From Anaerobiospirillum thomasii (GTDB lineage Bacteria; Pseudomonadota; Gammaproteobacteria; Enterobacterales; Succinivibrionaceae), in NCBI RefSeq assembly GCF_900445255.1, contig NZ_UAPU01000007.1, positions 574,001 to 638,000 on the forward strand: 64,000 nucleotides of DNA, given 5' to 3'. A program made the position numbers and the translations under genes. Each line of letters begins with the position of its first letter. Position 1 is the stretch's first letter. The notes below the pieces were generated by a model. It searched no databases and had not been told where the DNA came from. It saw only the letters and a program-made list of their open reading frames with translations. Shown here piece by piece: positions 8,817-18,725 of this stretch.

Positions 8817-9326
8817 ATGCCTATTGATAAAAATTCCATAAAAAATCTGCCACAGGATGAGCCTGTATCAGTATATAAAGACAAGGGCAAAATTTATGTG
8901 GCTGTATATAAAACTCAGGTAGATGAAGCTACTGGAAGAAAAAAGAGAATAAGAACTATTGTAGGCCGTGTGGTTGATAATACCTATTACTCTATGGAAG
9001 AGTTTCATAGCCGCTTTAAAAAGGATTTGTCTTTACGCGAAGTTCCAGATGGCTCTGTACCAACGAGGCGCAGGCATGCCAGGCTTAATACCACACTTAA
9101 AGAGCATGGCGTGGATTTGAGCAAGGTTAAAAATCTGCCCACAGGTCCTGATGTCCGTATCTATAAGACAGGTAATTTTATCTATGTGGTCGAGCGTAAG
9201 CGCTTTAAAGTCGATGACAAGTATAAAACTCAGACCATATATCTGGGCAAGATAATAAACAACTGCTATTACACCATGGAGCAGTGCAAGGCAATGAATA
9301 ACAGCAGACGCAGGAAGCAAAGCTGA
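8817..9326 (+). CDS. IS66 passenger protein with a duplicated domain like the IS1634 transposase N-terminus
   Basis: The ATG at 8817 with GAGGTG upstream is the best start (169 residues); a TTG at 8787 would add ten. The protein is two tandem copies of one ~55-residue unit: IKNLP..VSVYKDKGKIYVAVYK...GRVVDNTYYSMEEF and VKNLP..VRIYKTGNFIYVVERK...GKIINNCYYTMEQC, then a basic tail RRRKQS. The unit resembles the N-terminal domain of the IS-B transposase (KGQTYVKYRIKSYRVDGK, then LIGKIS...NENYYSFF). I infer a DNA-binding accessory protein. It is not one of the standard IS66 genes. Confidence 0.65.
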   Translation: MPIDKNSIKNLPQDEPVSVYKDKGKIYVAVYKTQVDEATGRKKRIRTIVGRVVDNTYYSMEEFHSRFKKDLSLREVPDGSVPTRRRHARLNTTLKEHGVDLSKVKNLPTGPDVRIYKTGNFIYVVERKRFKVDDKYKTQTIYLGKIINNCYYTMEQCKAMNNSRRRKQS

Positions 9327-9387
9327 CCTGCATACTTCTATGGGTTTGGCCTCAGGTACGGTACAATACGGATATAAGGATATTAAT

Positions 9388-12324
9388 ATGGCTCACTTAG
9401 ATCGCAACAACAGTAACACAGCCCCTGCCACCAATATTGCAGGTACAGACTTAAATGCTCTTAGCAAGGAGCAGCTTATTGCTCTGCTGCAGGAGCAGAG
9501 CCGGCAGCATAAAAAAGAGATGCAGGAGCAGAGCCAGCAGCATAAAAAAGAAATGCAGGAGCTACAGAGTCATTCTGTTAAAGAGCAGAAAAGCCAGATT
9601 GATATCATAACCAGGCTGCGAGCCCATATTAAAAGTCAGGATACACGTATAAACGAGCTAAATGACTCTGTTGCCGATTATAAGAAGCTAACTTCTGAAC
9701 AGAAGAATGAAATTGAGGAGCTCAAGGCAGGCAATGCAGGCCAGAAGGACGTTATAGTCAATGCACTCACCTTTATCAAGGATAACAGAGATGCCTTTGC
9801 AAATCTTATAAAGGACAATCCTCCTGAGGATTTATATAATCTAAAAGAGATTAACTCATATCTGATGATATTTTTATCCAATGCCCGCATTGCTACTGCA
9901 CAACTTGGCAGATATATAAGGGGTACATATGTATCATCACAAAGCGAGAGCAATAAAAACTATAAAATCCAGAGCGATTCTGAAAATAGCTCAGATTCCA
10001 GCATAAAAGGCTCAGAGAGCGCCAGTGCAAATAACGTAGAGCCAAAAGACAGCGAAAATACTGCACCAACCTATGCCACATACCCTGATTATACAGAGCA
10101 TAAAGATGTAGATGTGGCAGCGGCCTCTATAGTCAGCCACGATGACAGGGACATGGAAGAGCTCTCTTTAATGTGTGATGTGGAGGAGAAAGAGTGCTGT
10201 GCTGACAGCATGTCCACACTGCAAAGCGTGCAAAGTGTTATTGAGCTGTCAGGTGAGATTAGAAAAAATAATAAAAACTCAGCAGGTGTGGTTTTAGATC
10301 CACTTGCAGAAGAAAGGAGCATTTTAAATCTCTCTAAAGACAGCGACATTACAAAAGCCATCAAAGTGCCTACAGGTTTTAGAATCAGATGCTACTGCCC
10401 TACATGCAAACATATCCATGAATTTAAATTTGACGGCAAGGTTAAAAGAGCAAATGAGGTTAAAGAGTATCAGGGTATTGATACCAAAATCAGCCTCAGT
10501 GCTGTACAGAATCTCATAGGTGTAGGCTGCGGCACTACCATAGAATACAATCCTGCTCTGATAACTGCCTATGATACCTATGAGGTAAAAACCAGAAGCG
10601 ATGATAGGCCTGAGGAAGGTGTTCGTAATTCAAACGAATGTGACTCAAAAATAGAACAGTCATTAAATCAAGAGGTTATTGTTACAAATCAGGACAGACA
10701 AAATACACCCAAAACCCACACGAATGAGTCTGCAGATAACAGCGAGCTTAAAAACTCAGACAATAAAGCTAAGGTTAACAAGAAGATCCTGCAGAATATC
10801 TGCCGCCATGATGGTGCAGTTAAAAGCTCACATGATATAGCCCATGATTTAATTAGCTATAAGGGCAGAAATGACATTATAAATCCCAACACTTTTGATT
10901 TTGATGCCTTTGCCTTGCTGCCATGCTTTAATAAATGCGCTCTATCTGCTGGGCTTATGAGTGCATTACACTCAATGTTTGCCATGCTCAGTGCTCCTAA
11001 GAGCCGTATTACCACCATGCTCAACGGCCTGGGTGTTGACTGGTCGCGTGTACATATCACAGATATTATAAATGGAGGCTCAAGAGCTTTTTTCCATGGA
11101 GTGGCTGAGGTTATTCATAATGACATGCTCTATAACTGTCGCAGCGTTATTATGGACGAGACCACACTTAAGGTACGCTCGCAAAAGACTAAAGGCGGTT
11201 ATATTAAAAAGTCACAGTTATGGTGTATGGCCACATCCTGGACGGAGGAGGTAAGTGCCACCTATTTCAGAGCCTCAGACAGTAGAAATGCTGACAATGT
11301 CCTGGATTTGCTCGACAGTAAAAATCCAAGCTCAATTGATACTATAACCACTGATGGCTATGCAGGTTATGATGCTGCCGTCGAGGAGTTTAAAAAGGCC
11401 GGCATAGATATCTGCCATGCCTCGTGCTGGACTCATGCCAGACGACCTCTGCACCGCTATTTAACTGAATCAGGACTGCTTAAAATCTACAATCAATATC
11501 TGCTGCCAGATGGCTGTGAGATGAGTGCTTTTATGGAGAACCTGATAAAATATGAGCAAAAGAATAAAGGTGCAAAATCTTTATCTGCTCTGAACAGAGA
11601 CTGTTTTATTGTCTATTACCTCATCAACTGCCTGTTTTATATAGACAGCAGCGCCTGGCAGGAAGCTATCATTAAAGGCACCTCATTTGAAGATGAGATA
11701 GAAAAGTACAGAAAGAATATATCCTCTAAGGTGCTGGATGCTATATTTGATGTGGTAAGACACATAATCAGAGAAAATGGCAATATAGTTATTAAATGCT
11801 CTGGCAGTCGCCATGGCCGTGTCAAATACAGAAAATCAAATCAGCATGCTGTCTCTGGTCCTCTTATCTATCTGCTCAATCAGGAGACAAAGCTCAGAGA
11901 GTTTGTAGATAAACCACATATAGAGCTATCCTCATCAGCAGCTGAAAGAGCTATAAGGCTGGGAGCCTGTGCGCGTCACAGTTTCCAGTTTTTAAATCAC
12001 CCGGACAGTGCTCAGGCTTTTGCAGATCACCTGACTATTGCCAATACCTGTACAATGAATAATGTATCATTTACGCAGTATACATTATGGCTTATGGCCA
12101 ATATCAGATATAGAATTGTGCAGAAACTGATGCTCGAAGGTATGCAGTCACATGCAGTTTCACTGCCAAAATCAAGAACAGAAATTATTGAAGATGGGGA
12201 CAATAAAGTAAAGATCCGCATTGGGCTGTATGATAAGGCTAATAAGACCATATTTGATGAAATCAGCTATGAAGGACTTACCCCATACGATTTCAAGACT
12301 CTGATCTTAAGTCATGGAGAATGA
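9388..12324 (+). CDS. tnpC: IS66 TnpC transposase, extra-long form
   Basis: The start at 9388 (MAHLDRNNSN) has TAAGGAT before it; ATG 9340 would add 16 residues. At ~978 residues it is about twice the usual IS66 TnpC. Roughly residues 25-120 form a Gln/Lys/Glu-rich coiled coil containing the repeat EQSRQHKKEMQ / EQSQQHKKEMQ. A long polar linker follows, then a zinc-binding look (RCYCPTCKHIHEF) and the DDE domain: SVIMDETTLKV, IDTITTDGYAGYD, and AAERAIRLGACARHSFQF with the family ERxxR-type Glu. The size suggests an uncommon IS66 subgroup. No frameshift is seen. Confidence 0.88.
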   Translation: MAHLDRNNSNTAPATNIAGTDLNALSKEQLIALLQEQSRQHKKEMQEQSQQHKKEMQELQSHSVKEQKSQIDIITRLRAHIKSQDTRINELNDSVADYKKLTSEQKNEIEELKAGNAGQKDVIVNALTFIKDNRDAFANLIKDNPPEDLYNLKEINSYLMIFLSNARIATAQLGRYIRGTYVSSQSESNKNYKIQSDSENSSDSSIKGSESASANNVEPKDSENTAPTYATYPDYTEHKDVDVAAASIVSHDDRDMEELSLMCDVEEKECCADSMSTLQSVQSVIELSGEIRKNNKNSAGVVLDPLAEERSILNLSKDSDITKAIKVPTGFRIRCYCPTCKHIHEFKFDGKVKRANEVKEYQGIDTKISLSAVQNLIGVGCGTTIEYNPALITAYDTYEVKTRSDDRPEEGVRNSNECDSKIEQSLNQEVIVTNQDRQNTPKTHTNESADNSELKNSDNKAKVNKKILQNICRHDGAVKSSHDIAHDLISYKGRNDIINPNTFDFDAFALLPCFNKCALSAGLMSALHSMFAMLSAPKSRITTMLNGLGVDWSRVHITDIINGGSRAFFHGVAEVIHNDMLYNCRSVIMDETTLKVRSQKTKGGYIKKSQLWCMATSWTEEVSATYFRASDSRNADNVLDLLDSKNPSSIDTITTDGYAGYDAAVEEFKKAGIDICHASCWTHARRPLHRYLTESGLLKIYNQYLLPDGCEMSAFMENLIKYEQKNKGAKSLSALNRDCFIVYYLINCLFYIDSSAWQEAIIKGTSFEDEIEKYRKNISSKVLDAIFDVVRHIIRENGNIVIKCSGSRHGRVKYRKSNQHAVSGPLIYLLNQETKLREFVDKPHIELSSSAAERAIRLGACARHSFQFLNHPDSAQAFADHLTIANTCTMNNVSFTQYTLWLMANIRYRIVQKLMLEGMQSHAVSLPKSRTEIIEDGDNKVKIRIGLYDKANKTIFDEISYEGLTPYDFKTLILSHGE

Positions 12325-12629
12325 TAACCAAGCCTCGGCTCTTTGTGAGCCAAGGCCTATATAAGTGATTAAATGTGTCTTATATTGAGCGCTGCTGAAA
12401 ATTTTACCTCTGATAACAAGGCTTTTTATCAAAGCATGCATTTAAATAAAAGCCTCTAATGATCCTACACTCTCTGCACTCGAGCTGCTGACCGTCTATA
12501 GCCATATATCAAAGCCGGCATGGCTACTCTAATCTATTTGCAACAAGGCAGATCCTATGGGTTTCCCCATGGGAGTTATAGTAATCTGACTTGGTTTTAC
12601 AATCTAGGGTCGCAATAGTTACTAGTTAC
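12325..12629. other. Non-coding right end of the IS66 element
   Basis: About 300 bp with no gene. A hairpin at 12332-12356 (GCCTCGGCTC-TTTGT-GAGCCAAGGC) stands just after the tnpC stop and may end transcription, though it has no T run. The last bases are the right inverted repeat ending CTAGTTAC. Confidence 0.5.
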
Positions 12630-13709
12630 ATTGATACTCACAGTACCGTCCTTGCCTATAACGCGTGTTTTAGTAATTCTAAAAGCAGTATTGATGATGT
12701 CAGGAGTAGTAAAGCGCCTTGGAAACGTGTCTGCATCAAACACCTGATTTGGCGTCTTGTTGTCCAGGGTTGAGTGTGATCTGTTGTTATGCTCATTAAC
12801 CCATATCTCCACAATCTCCCTGAGACCTTCAATACTTATGTTTTTCAGATGTTTAATGTCATTCTCAATTTCATTAAGATCCAGATTTACTCTCTCAACC
12901 ATACCCTTGGACTCTGCTGCATATGGACGGCAGTAATGCAGCTTCATATCAAGCAGATAAGCAGCTCTGGCCAGTATTTTGCTGCGATATATAGAGCCAT
13001 TGTCCAGAACCAGTGTTTTAGGTATACCCAGATTGCAGACCAGTGATTTAATTGAGTCTGTCACCAGCTGTACCTTCTGCTCTGTCGACACAGCAAATGA
13101 AATGATTTTTCTTGAGTGATTGTCCACGCAGAGCTGTATATAGGCATTGCAGCTGATACCACTGTCGTCTGTAATCAGACCTTTAGGCAGCTCCTTTACG
13201 TCACACTGCACAGAATCAAGCACATGCTTTTTGCGGTAGCGCAGATAAATCTCTCTGTAATCGCAGGTGTCCTTTTTAATCTGTGTTCTGTTGCAGTTGT
13301 TGCGCTTGAGATATAACTGCACTGTAGAGCGTTTTAGCAAACCGACAAAATCAGGGAACTCACTTTCAACTACACGTAAAAGCTGAGGCACAGTTAAAGT
13401 CATATTTTCTTTGCGATATGCAATGACAATCTTAATAGCAGCGTCAAAGAGCCTATTGGTCTTTGCCTTTGGCTCTGAGCCTTTATAGGATGGCTTTAAA
13501 GCCTGAATATCTTTACCATTATTAATGTATCGCTCCAGCCAACGCTGCAATGTCCTGACCGAGCATCCTGCATTCGCAGCTGCCATTTTTATCATGGCAG
13601 TAAAGGTAGTGCCGTCAGTGCATCCTGTATTTTTGGCAATGATAAGCGCTGACAGAATGCGTAATCTGGCGTCTAAATCGACAATATATTTTTTCTTTCT
13701 TATGGTCAT
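12630..13709 (-). pseudogene. DDE integrase (TniA/TnsB-like) of Tn-D, N-terminal part
   Basis: The retroviral-integrase-type catalytic domain is complete here: first Asp in DSVQCDVKELP, second in LVLDNGSIYRS, and Glu in GMVERVNLDLNEIE. The N-terminal ~120 residues look like winged helix-turn-helix domains (AGCSVRTLQRWLERYINNGK). The frame runs on to 12597 only by reading into the IS66 end, giving a false tail after GTVSIN. Joined to 6966-7439 it makes 518 codons. In Tn7-like elements this protein joins the 3' ends to the target. Cut by IS66, it is probably inactive. Confidence 0.9.
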
Positions 13710-13744
13710 AACAGACCCCTCCCTTTAAAAAGTAGGCTCTTGCC

Positions 13745-14722
13745 TTAGGATGAGTCTATTTTCATATCTAACAGTCCTTCTAGCCATAACAGATGTGTTG
13801 ATACATTAGGAAAATGGTGGGTGAGCAGGGCCTGCAGCCTGTAGGCTGCAGATGTATGCTGTTTTAAAAAATCACTGCAATCTTCAGGAACAAAATCAGA
13901 GCTTTCTTTAACACCGCCAGCCTTTTGCGATTTATCATGCTCCTTTTGCGCACTTAAGCCTGAGTTAAGCATCCTTGATATGTTGTTATACACTTTGAAT
14001 ATCAATTTGGCTGTAGGCTCGAGCAAAAGCGCTTGTAGATACAGCGCTATGCTCTGTACTCTCTCATCGTTGACCGCATTTTTCTCAAGCTGCAAACACT
14101 TTCTGATATGCCGATAGACAGCTTTAATGTCATTATCATTTTTTAATATTATCAAAGCCTCTACAGTATCTAATGACAAAGATGTAAATGGAAAAGATAT
14201 AGGGCTTAAAACCAAATGTGTAGGCCTGTGCTTCTGAGTATGAGCGACAAGTACTATTGGCTTCTTTTTCTTTGCTTTTTTGTTATCAGTTGCTTTAGCA
14301 TGCCCACACTGCACCTGTGTACCATCCTGCTCCTTACTTTCATCAGGTTGGTTACTATCCTGAGTTTTGGATATTCTTAATCTTGTTTTACCTCTGCAGT
14401 CATGGTTGGTGCACTGCATTCTGTTGCACTTTAGGTAATAGACGTTGTTGCTATCCATGACAGCATAAAGACACTCGTTAAGCTCATCTTTAAAGGCTTT
14501 GTAGTGATAACCAAAGAAATTTAAAGGATGGCCACAGTAAGGACATACAGCCTTGTCTCTTTGAGCCTCACCTATGGTGCAGTCAATAACCCTGGCCTTA
14601 AAGTCGGTCTGACCGTCAACAAGCGTGGCTCTATCAGAAAAGCGTGCAAATGAAGCGGGAATAATTTGTTCTTTATCTATTTTATTGTGTGAGTTTTGAT
14701 GACAAAGTTGTGATATAATCAT
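13745..14722 (-). CDS. Zinc-motif accessory protein of Tn-D
   Basis: 325 residues, first gene of the leftward three-gene operon, about 35 bp before the integrase start. Paired cysteines give a zinc-ribbon look: CPYCGHPLNFFGYH near residue 80 and CNRMQCTNHDC near residue 118. A basic stretch KKAKKKK follows, and the remainder is helical and polar. It resembles the DUF6431-type proteins often beside such integrase/ATPase pairs; this family name is from memory and not checked. By position it may do the job of TniQ/TnsD, linking target DNA to the ATPase. That is inference. Confidence 0.6.
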   Translation of the reverse strand: MIISQLCHQNSHNKIDKEQIIPASFARFSDRATLVDGQTDFKARVIDCTIGEAQRDKAVCPYCGHPLNFFGYHYKAFKDELNECLYAVMDSNNVYYLKCNRMQCTNHDCRGKTRLRISKTQDSNQPDESKEQDGTQVQCGHAKATDNKKAKKKKPIVLVAHTQKHRPTHLVLSPISFPFTSLSLDTVEALIILKNDNDIKAVYRHIRKCLQLEKNAVNDERVQSIALYLQALLLEPTAKLIFKVYNNISRMLNSGLSAQKEHDKSQKAGGVKESSDFVPEDCSDFLKQHTSAAYRLQALLTHHFPNVSTHLLWLEGLLDMKIDSS

Positions 14723-14956
14723 ACTGCTTTTTGAGCAGGCTACAGCTGATGTCGTCCAAAACAGTGCAGCTGTAGCCCTTATAAAATCTAACTCTATAAG
14801 AAACCCACCTAATTTTAATTATAAATCACATAAAAACAAAGAGCACAGGTAAGCATATGCAACCCTGATCTTTGTGCACACTCTATTCCAAATTTTCAGA
14901 TCACATGCATGTAGATAAAAATAATGTATGAAAAAATAGCTGACACAATAAAAATA

Positions 14957-15008
14957 AGTATGACAAACTGATTTAGCTATAATTGGTCATACTCATATGT
15001 CATAGACA
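14957..15008 (-). repeat. Right terminal inverted repeat of Tn-D
   Basis: Inverted, it begins TGTCTATGACATATGAGTAT and contains TATAGCTAA followed by TTTGTCAT, matching the left end. The ~230 bp between it and the zinc-protein gene start (14723) hold no gene and probably include the operon promoter and further GTCA-type sites. Confidence 0.83.
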
Positions 15009-15010
15009 CC

Positions 15011-16597
15011 ATGGTCTTCTATGACTGCACCAACTGCTATTTTGAGTCACCATATGATGATAAACAGCTTTTAGAGCGTAAGGTAATCAACTATATCAAG
15101 GCTCAAAAACTTAATGATGGTATGTCACTTAAGGAGTTTGAGGAGTACATTAATTCTCAGGAATTTAGTGATGCCTTTACAACCAAGTTCAATGAAGCCA
15201 TAGATGATGGTGAGCAACTTGTACGTATGCATGGTTTATCGAAGGAGCATAGGTTTGACTTACCACTAATTTCTGTAGCTTTAGTCATTGATGATAAAGG
15301 CATACCAATTGATTTTGAAATTTTTGCAGGAAATACCTCAGAGTATAAGACTTTACCTGTTCTTATTGAGCAGATGAAGAGTAAATATGACATTAAAACA
15401 GCAGTCGTTGTTGCAGATAGAGGGCTAAACTCACTTGGTAACCTTTTAAATCTTTTAGATCACAAACTTGGTTTTATTGTAGCTCAAAAGGTTACGGCGC
15501 TTAGCAGTGAACTTGAATCTCAGATGCTAGATCTTGAATCATACACTAAGACCAGTGCACAGGATACCAATATACAAGCTTCTGATGTAAGCTTTATCGA
15601 TATATTTGATGAAAATCTTGATTATATTGATAAAGAAATAAATACATACGGAGCTAATAATCTGTACTACCGTAAACTTCCATATGTAAAGAGCGGTTAT
15701 ATTACCGACCCATCAACAGGTAAAAAGCGTAAGGAAAAAGTAGAATGTCAGATTGTCTTTACCTTTAGTGAGTCTCGTAAAAAAAGAGATATAGCACAAC
15801 TTGAGAGTGATATTATCAAAGCGCGCAAAGCTGTTGAGGACCAAAAAGATATGGCCCCCGTATGTAGCTCTGACTGGCGTTCTATAGTACAGGTAAAAGT
15901 TACAGATGCAGACAGTGCACAGGGTAAAAAAGAAAGCCTGTATATAGCAAAGGGATTAAAGGAAGAGCTAATTAAAAAGCGCAGACGTCTTGCCGGCTTT
16001 AGTGCTATGGTTTATAAAAAACCTGAAGAGATAAAAGAAGAGCTTAATGATGCTGATATTCTGAGCTCTTACAAAAAGCTTGTGCGTATTGAGGATTGCT
16101 TTAGAGTAATGAAAAGCAATTTTTCAATAAGACCTATGTTTGTGCGAAATAAAGAGCATATTTCAGGACATATCACAATTTGTGTTATGGCTTTGATCTT
16201 ATTGCGCATATTACAAATCAAGATTGAAGAAAGTGGCAATAAACTTAGTGTAGATGAAATAAGCAGTGCTTTAAGAAACGCCAATATAGTAGCTCATAGC
16301 TCTAATGGTATTGATGGATATTTTACTAATGCCCAATGTCACGACAACATTTATTCTATTGAAAACACAAAGATAGATCCTCTTGATCCTATGCTTACTC
16401 CTATTGATAGATATATTAATAAATTAAAAAATGGACAAAGTCATATAGATATTATTCTGAAATCTGTCAATTTGGCTTCATTGATTGGAGCTATGAATGC
16501 AAAGGATGTAGCAAGAAGCCTAAAGGTTTTTGGTGGCTATGAACAACTAGTCGGTGCTGACAACTGCAAGATTCAATCTTATATGGCTCAGGCATAA
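15011..16597 (+). pseudogene. IS-A transposase, C-terminal catalytic part
   Basis: Native codons resume at 15015 after the transposon. The fragment begins MVFYDCTNCYFES, the first DDE Asp of the IS1634 group. It continues with AVVVADRGLNSLGNL (second Asp) and LVRIEDCFRVMKSNFSIRPM (Glu of the YREKxx-like block), then VMALILLRILQI. The catalytic domain is whole, about 527 residues, but it has no start or promoter of its own beyond the accidental ATG in CCATGG. Joined to 5319-5940 it stays in frame. Confidence 0.88.
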
Positions 16598-16705
16598 TTC
16601 GCAATAAAGAGATTCACAAAATAAAAACCCCATAAAGTGCGCCAATTTACTGATCTAGATTGGTGCCTTATTGGAAAAAGGTAGGCCTAGTAGCCTACCT
16701 TAGTT

Positions 16706-18553
16706 TTAAGCAAAGATATCATCAAAGATTGGATCCTCGGCATCAATATCATTCTCATTCTCGTCAGTTAGTCCAGAGATAAGATCATATCCATCCTTTG
16801 TACTGCACGGTATTTCAATATTTAATGCCCTGAAAAAGTCTGCCTTCTTGCCTACCACTTCGTCGTAAAAATTTCCTCTTTGGGTAACTAAAAGCATTAT
16901 ATTGTTGAGCGATGAGAGGATCTTGTTATCACTGCAGTAAAGCACCTTATTTCTAATATTTGCGCTTTTAATATTATTTTTAAACTCCTTAATCCTCTTT
17001 CTAAACATAATAGCAATAGAAGTAGCTATAAACTGCGTGAATATACGTCCATAAAATCCTTCATTTGTATGACATTTAGCTCTGTTGCAGTGAAGTCTAT
17101 ATTTAAGCGTATTAAAGGCATATTCAACCTCATTACGGTCATAATAGGCTTCATAGCATTTGACAGCATCCTGCTCGCAGTCTGTAAGAAGTGCTCTGAT
17201 GCCTTTATATTTGATATGCTCTTCAACCTTTAAGTCAGATATGATCCAGGCCTTTCGCTTATCATCAAAGACTACAAAACGCTCTTTTATCGATTTTAGA
17301 GCTTCGTGCTTTATTTCACCGCCATTATTGAGGATCTCGCACACCAGAGCAGCATTTTGCGTAATTACCTCAGAGGATTTATTGTATATCTGCTGGTCAT
17401 AGTACAGATGTAAAAACAGTTCTTTTTCATCTTTATAGCTTTTATTTTTACCATGTACAGGATAAGCATCATATTTCCATTTAATCTTAACGGTAAATAT
17501 GTTCTGCTTGATTTGACGGTTGTAGCTTGCTCTTGAGATCAGGTCGTTATAATTTGCATTGATTTCATCCTGAGTGAAACTGCCGGCAACATTGGTTTTC
17601 ATATTGGCCACAAAGCTTACATTGTTGCACATGCAGTCATTGAGATTTGCTGCTGAAGGATAGGCTTTATCCATAACAAACACAAGATTTTTATTAAAGT
17701 TGTGTCTTGTAGCATCAGCAATGGTACGGCGCAAGGTAACAACGTCAGGAACAGCTCCATTGTATGCCCTGTAGTATAAAGGAATGCCGGTTTTCTGATC
17801 TGTAAGCATTAGTACATTTATCTGTGGCATTTCATCTCCATCTTTGTTTTTACCATACTCTGCTAAAGAGAGGTTTTGAGAGTGGGTTGAGATGGAGGTT
17901 GAATCAAAGGCTAAAAAGATATTTTCATCATCTTTATAGTTATGTTTAATAAAGTAGTCTGTCATGAACTGTATAAAACGCTCAACGTCATGAGGTTCAA
18001 TTCTGGCAAAGAGTCTATGAATTGCAGAGCTTGACAGTTCACGCTGATACGGCAGTCTAGTGCTCTCAGCAAAGTCTTCATACAAAGAGATATTATTATC
18101 TCTGTTTAATATAAGGAAATAAGCAACAGAGAGTATTTTCTTAAAGTCATTATGCTGAGGGAAGGCATTGGCAAGAGCTTTACCAAGATGAGACTGAGCA
18201 ACAATATTATCAAGGGCATAGGTAGCGCCAGCATGATAGATTTTAGATGGGCGCTCAATGGTAGGAGCCGTGGTCTCATCATCTGCTTTTGGTTTAAAAA
18301 TATATTTACCATTTTCTCTGAATGTATCAATGTGCTCAAGCTCAGGATACTGCTGAATAAAGCTCTCATCCCATTGAATAAGACCATCTTTAGTGCCGCC
18401 ATGAATAACACCCACTTTTTTAGAGTTCTTACGCTCAGAGCGCTTTTTCTCAGAGTTCCATACATTTTGATAGGTGTATACATAGTAAACGTCGTACTTG
18501 CTACCTTTGTTGACAAGCAAAGATGGAAGTGTAGGAATGATAAGCTCAGCCAT
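16706..18553 (-). CDS. IS-C transposase (IS1634/IS4-type DDE)
   Basis: The start MAELIIPTLPSLL at 18553 has GAGGTTAAT upstream; an ATG seven codons earlier (18574) is also in frame. About 615 residues. DDE residues: IFLAFDSTSISTHS (D), LVFVMDKAYPSAANL (D), and DRNEVEYAFNTLKYRL (E), with the family GRIFTQFIATSIAIM block after it. The gene is complete. IS-B sits about 116 bp before its start, which probably cuts off its promoter. It is clearly different from the IS-A and IS-B transposases. Confidence 0.88.
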   Translation of the reverse strand: MAELIIPTLPSLLVNKGSKYDVYYVYTYQNVWNSEKKRSERKNSKKVGVIHGGTKDGLIQWDESFIQQYPELEHIDTFRENGKYIFKPKADDETTAPTIERPSKIYHAGATYALDNIVAQSHLGKALANAFPQHNDFKKILSVAYFLILNRDNNISLYEDFAESTRLPYQRELSSSAIHRLFARIEPHDVERFIQFMTDYFIKHNYKDDENIFLAFDSTSISTHSQNLSLAEYGKNKDGDEMPQINVLMLTDQKTGIPLYYRAYNGAVPDVVTLRRTIADATRHNFNKNLVFVMDKAYPSAANLNDCMCNNVSFVANMKTNVAGSFTQDEINANYNDLISRASYNRQIKQNIFTVKIKWKYDAYPVHGKNKSYKDEKELFLHLYYDQQIYNKSSEVITQNAALVCEILNNGGEIKHEALKSIKERFVVFDDKRKAWIISDLKVEEHIKYKGIRALLTDCEQDAVKCYEAYYDRNEVEYAFNTLKYRLHCNRAKCHTNEGFYGRIFTQFIATSIAIMFRKRIKEFKNNIKSANIRNKVLYCSDNKILSSLNNIMLLVTQRGNFYDEVVGKKADFFRALNIEIPCSTKDGYDLISGLTDENENDIDAEDPIFDDIFA

Positions 18554-18725
18554 ATTAACCTCATAGATGTACAATAATACGTACCTATGATAGCATAAGT
18601 AAATTAGAATTGCCAGAGGTAAATAAAAAAATATTTAAATAAATATCAAAGTGTTGTAATTATTTTTAGCCTAAATCCCCAAATTAATTATAGGGTAACA
18701 TAATGGGGTAGCGTTATAATACCAT

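Larger units (their letters stand above)
7448..12629 (+). mobile_element. IS66-family element, 5182 bp, inserted in the Tn-D integrase gene
   Basis: The left end reads GTAACTAGAAACTATT and the right end, inverted, GTAACTAGTAACTATT; GTAA termini are usual for IS66. An 8-bp target duplication ATTGATAC flanks it (7440-7447 and 12630-12637), also typical. It carries the three usual IS66 genes (tnpA-, tnpB- and tnpC-like) plus one extra gene between tnpB and tnpC. At 5.2 kb it is about twice the common IS66 size, because of the extra gene and the very long tnpC. Removing it restores a 517-residue integrase. Confidence 0.92.
5941..15008. mobile_element. Tn-D: Tn7/Mu-like transposon with integrase, AAA ATPase and zinc protein genes
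   Basis: Ends start TGTC and finish GACA. About 50 bp of inverted terminal sequence align: the left end has GAATGACGCATTTTAGCTAA and the right, inverted, GTATGACCAATTATAGCTAA, both followed by a TTTGTCAT motif. The flanks carry CCATGG on both sides (5935-5940 and 15009-15014). Because this site is a palindrome, the true target duplication could be 4-6 bp. Removing the element rejoins the IS-A transposase in frame. Without the IS66 element inside it, the transposon is about 3.9 kb and holds three leftward genes: zinc protein (13745-14722), DDE integrase (split) and AAA ATPase (6101-6955). No cargo is seen. Confidence 0.9.
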
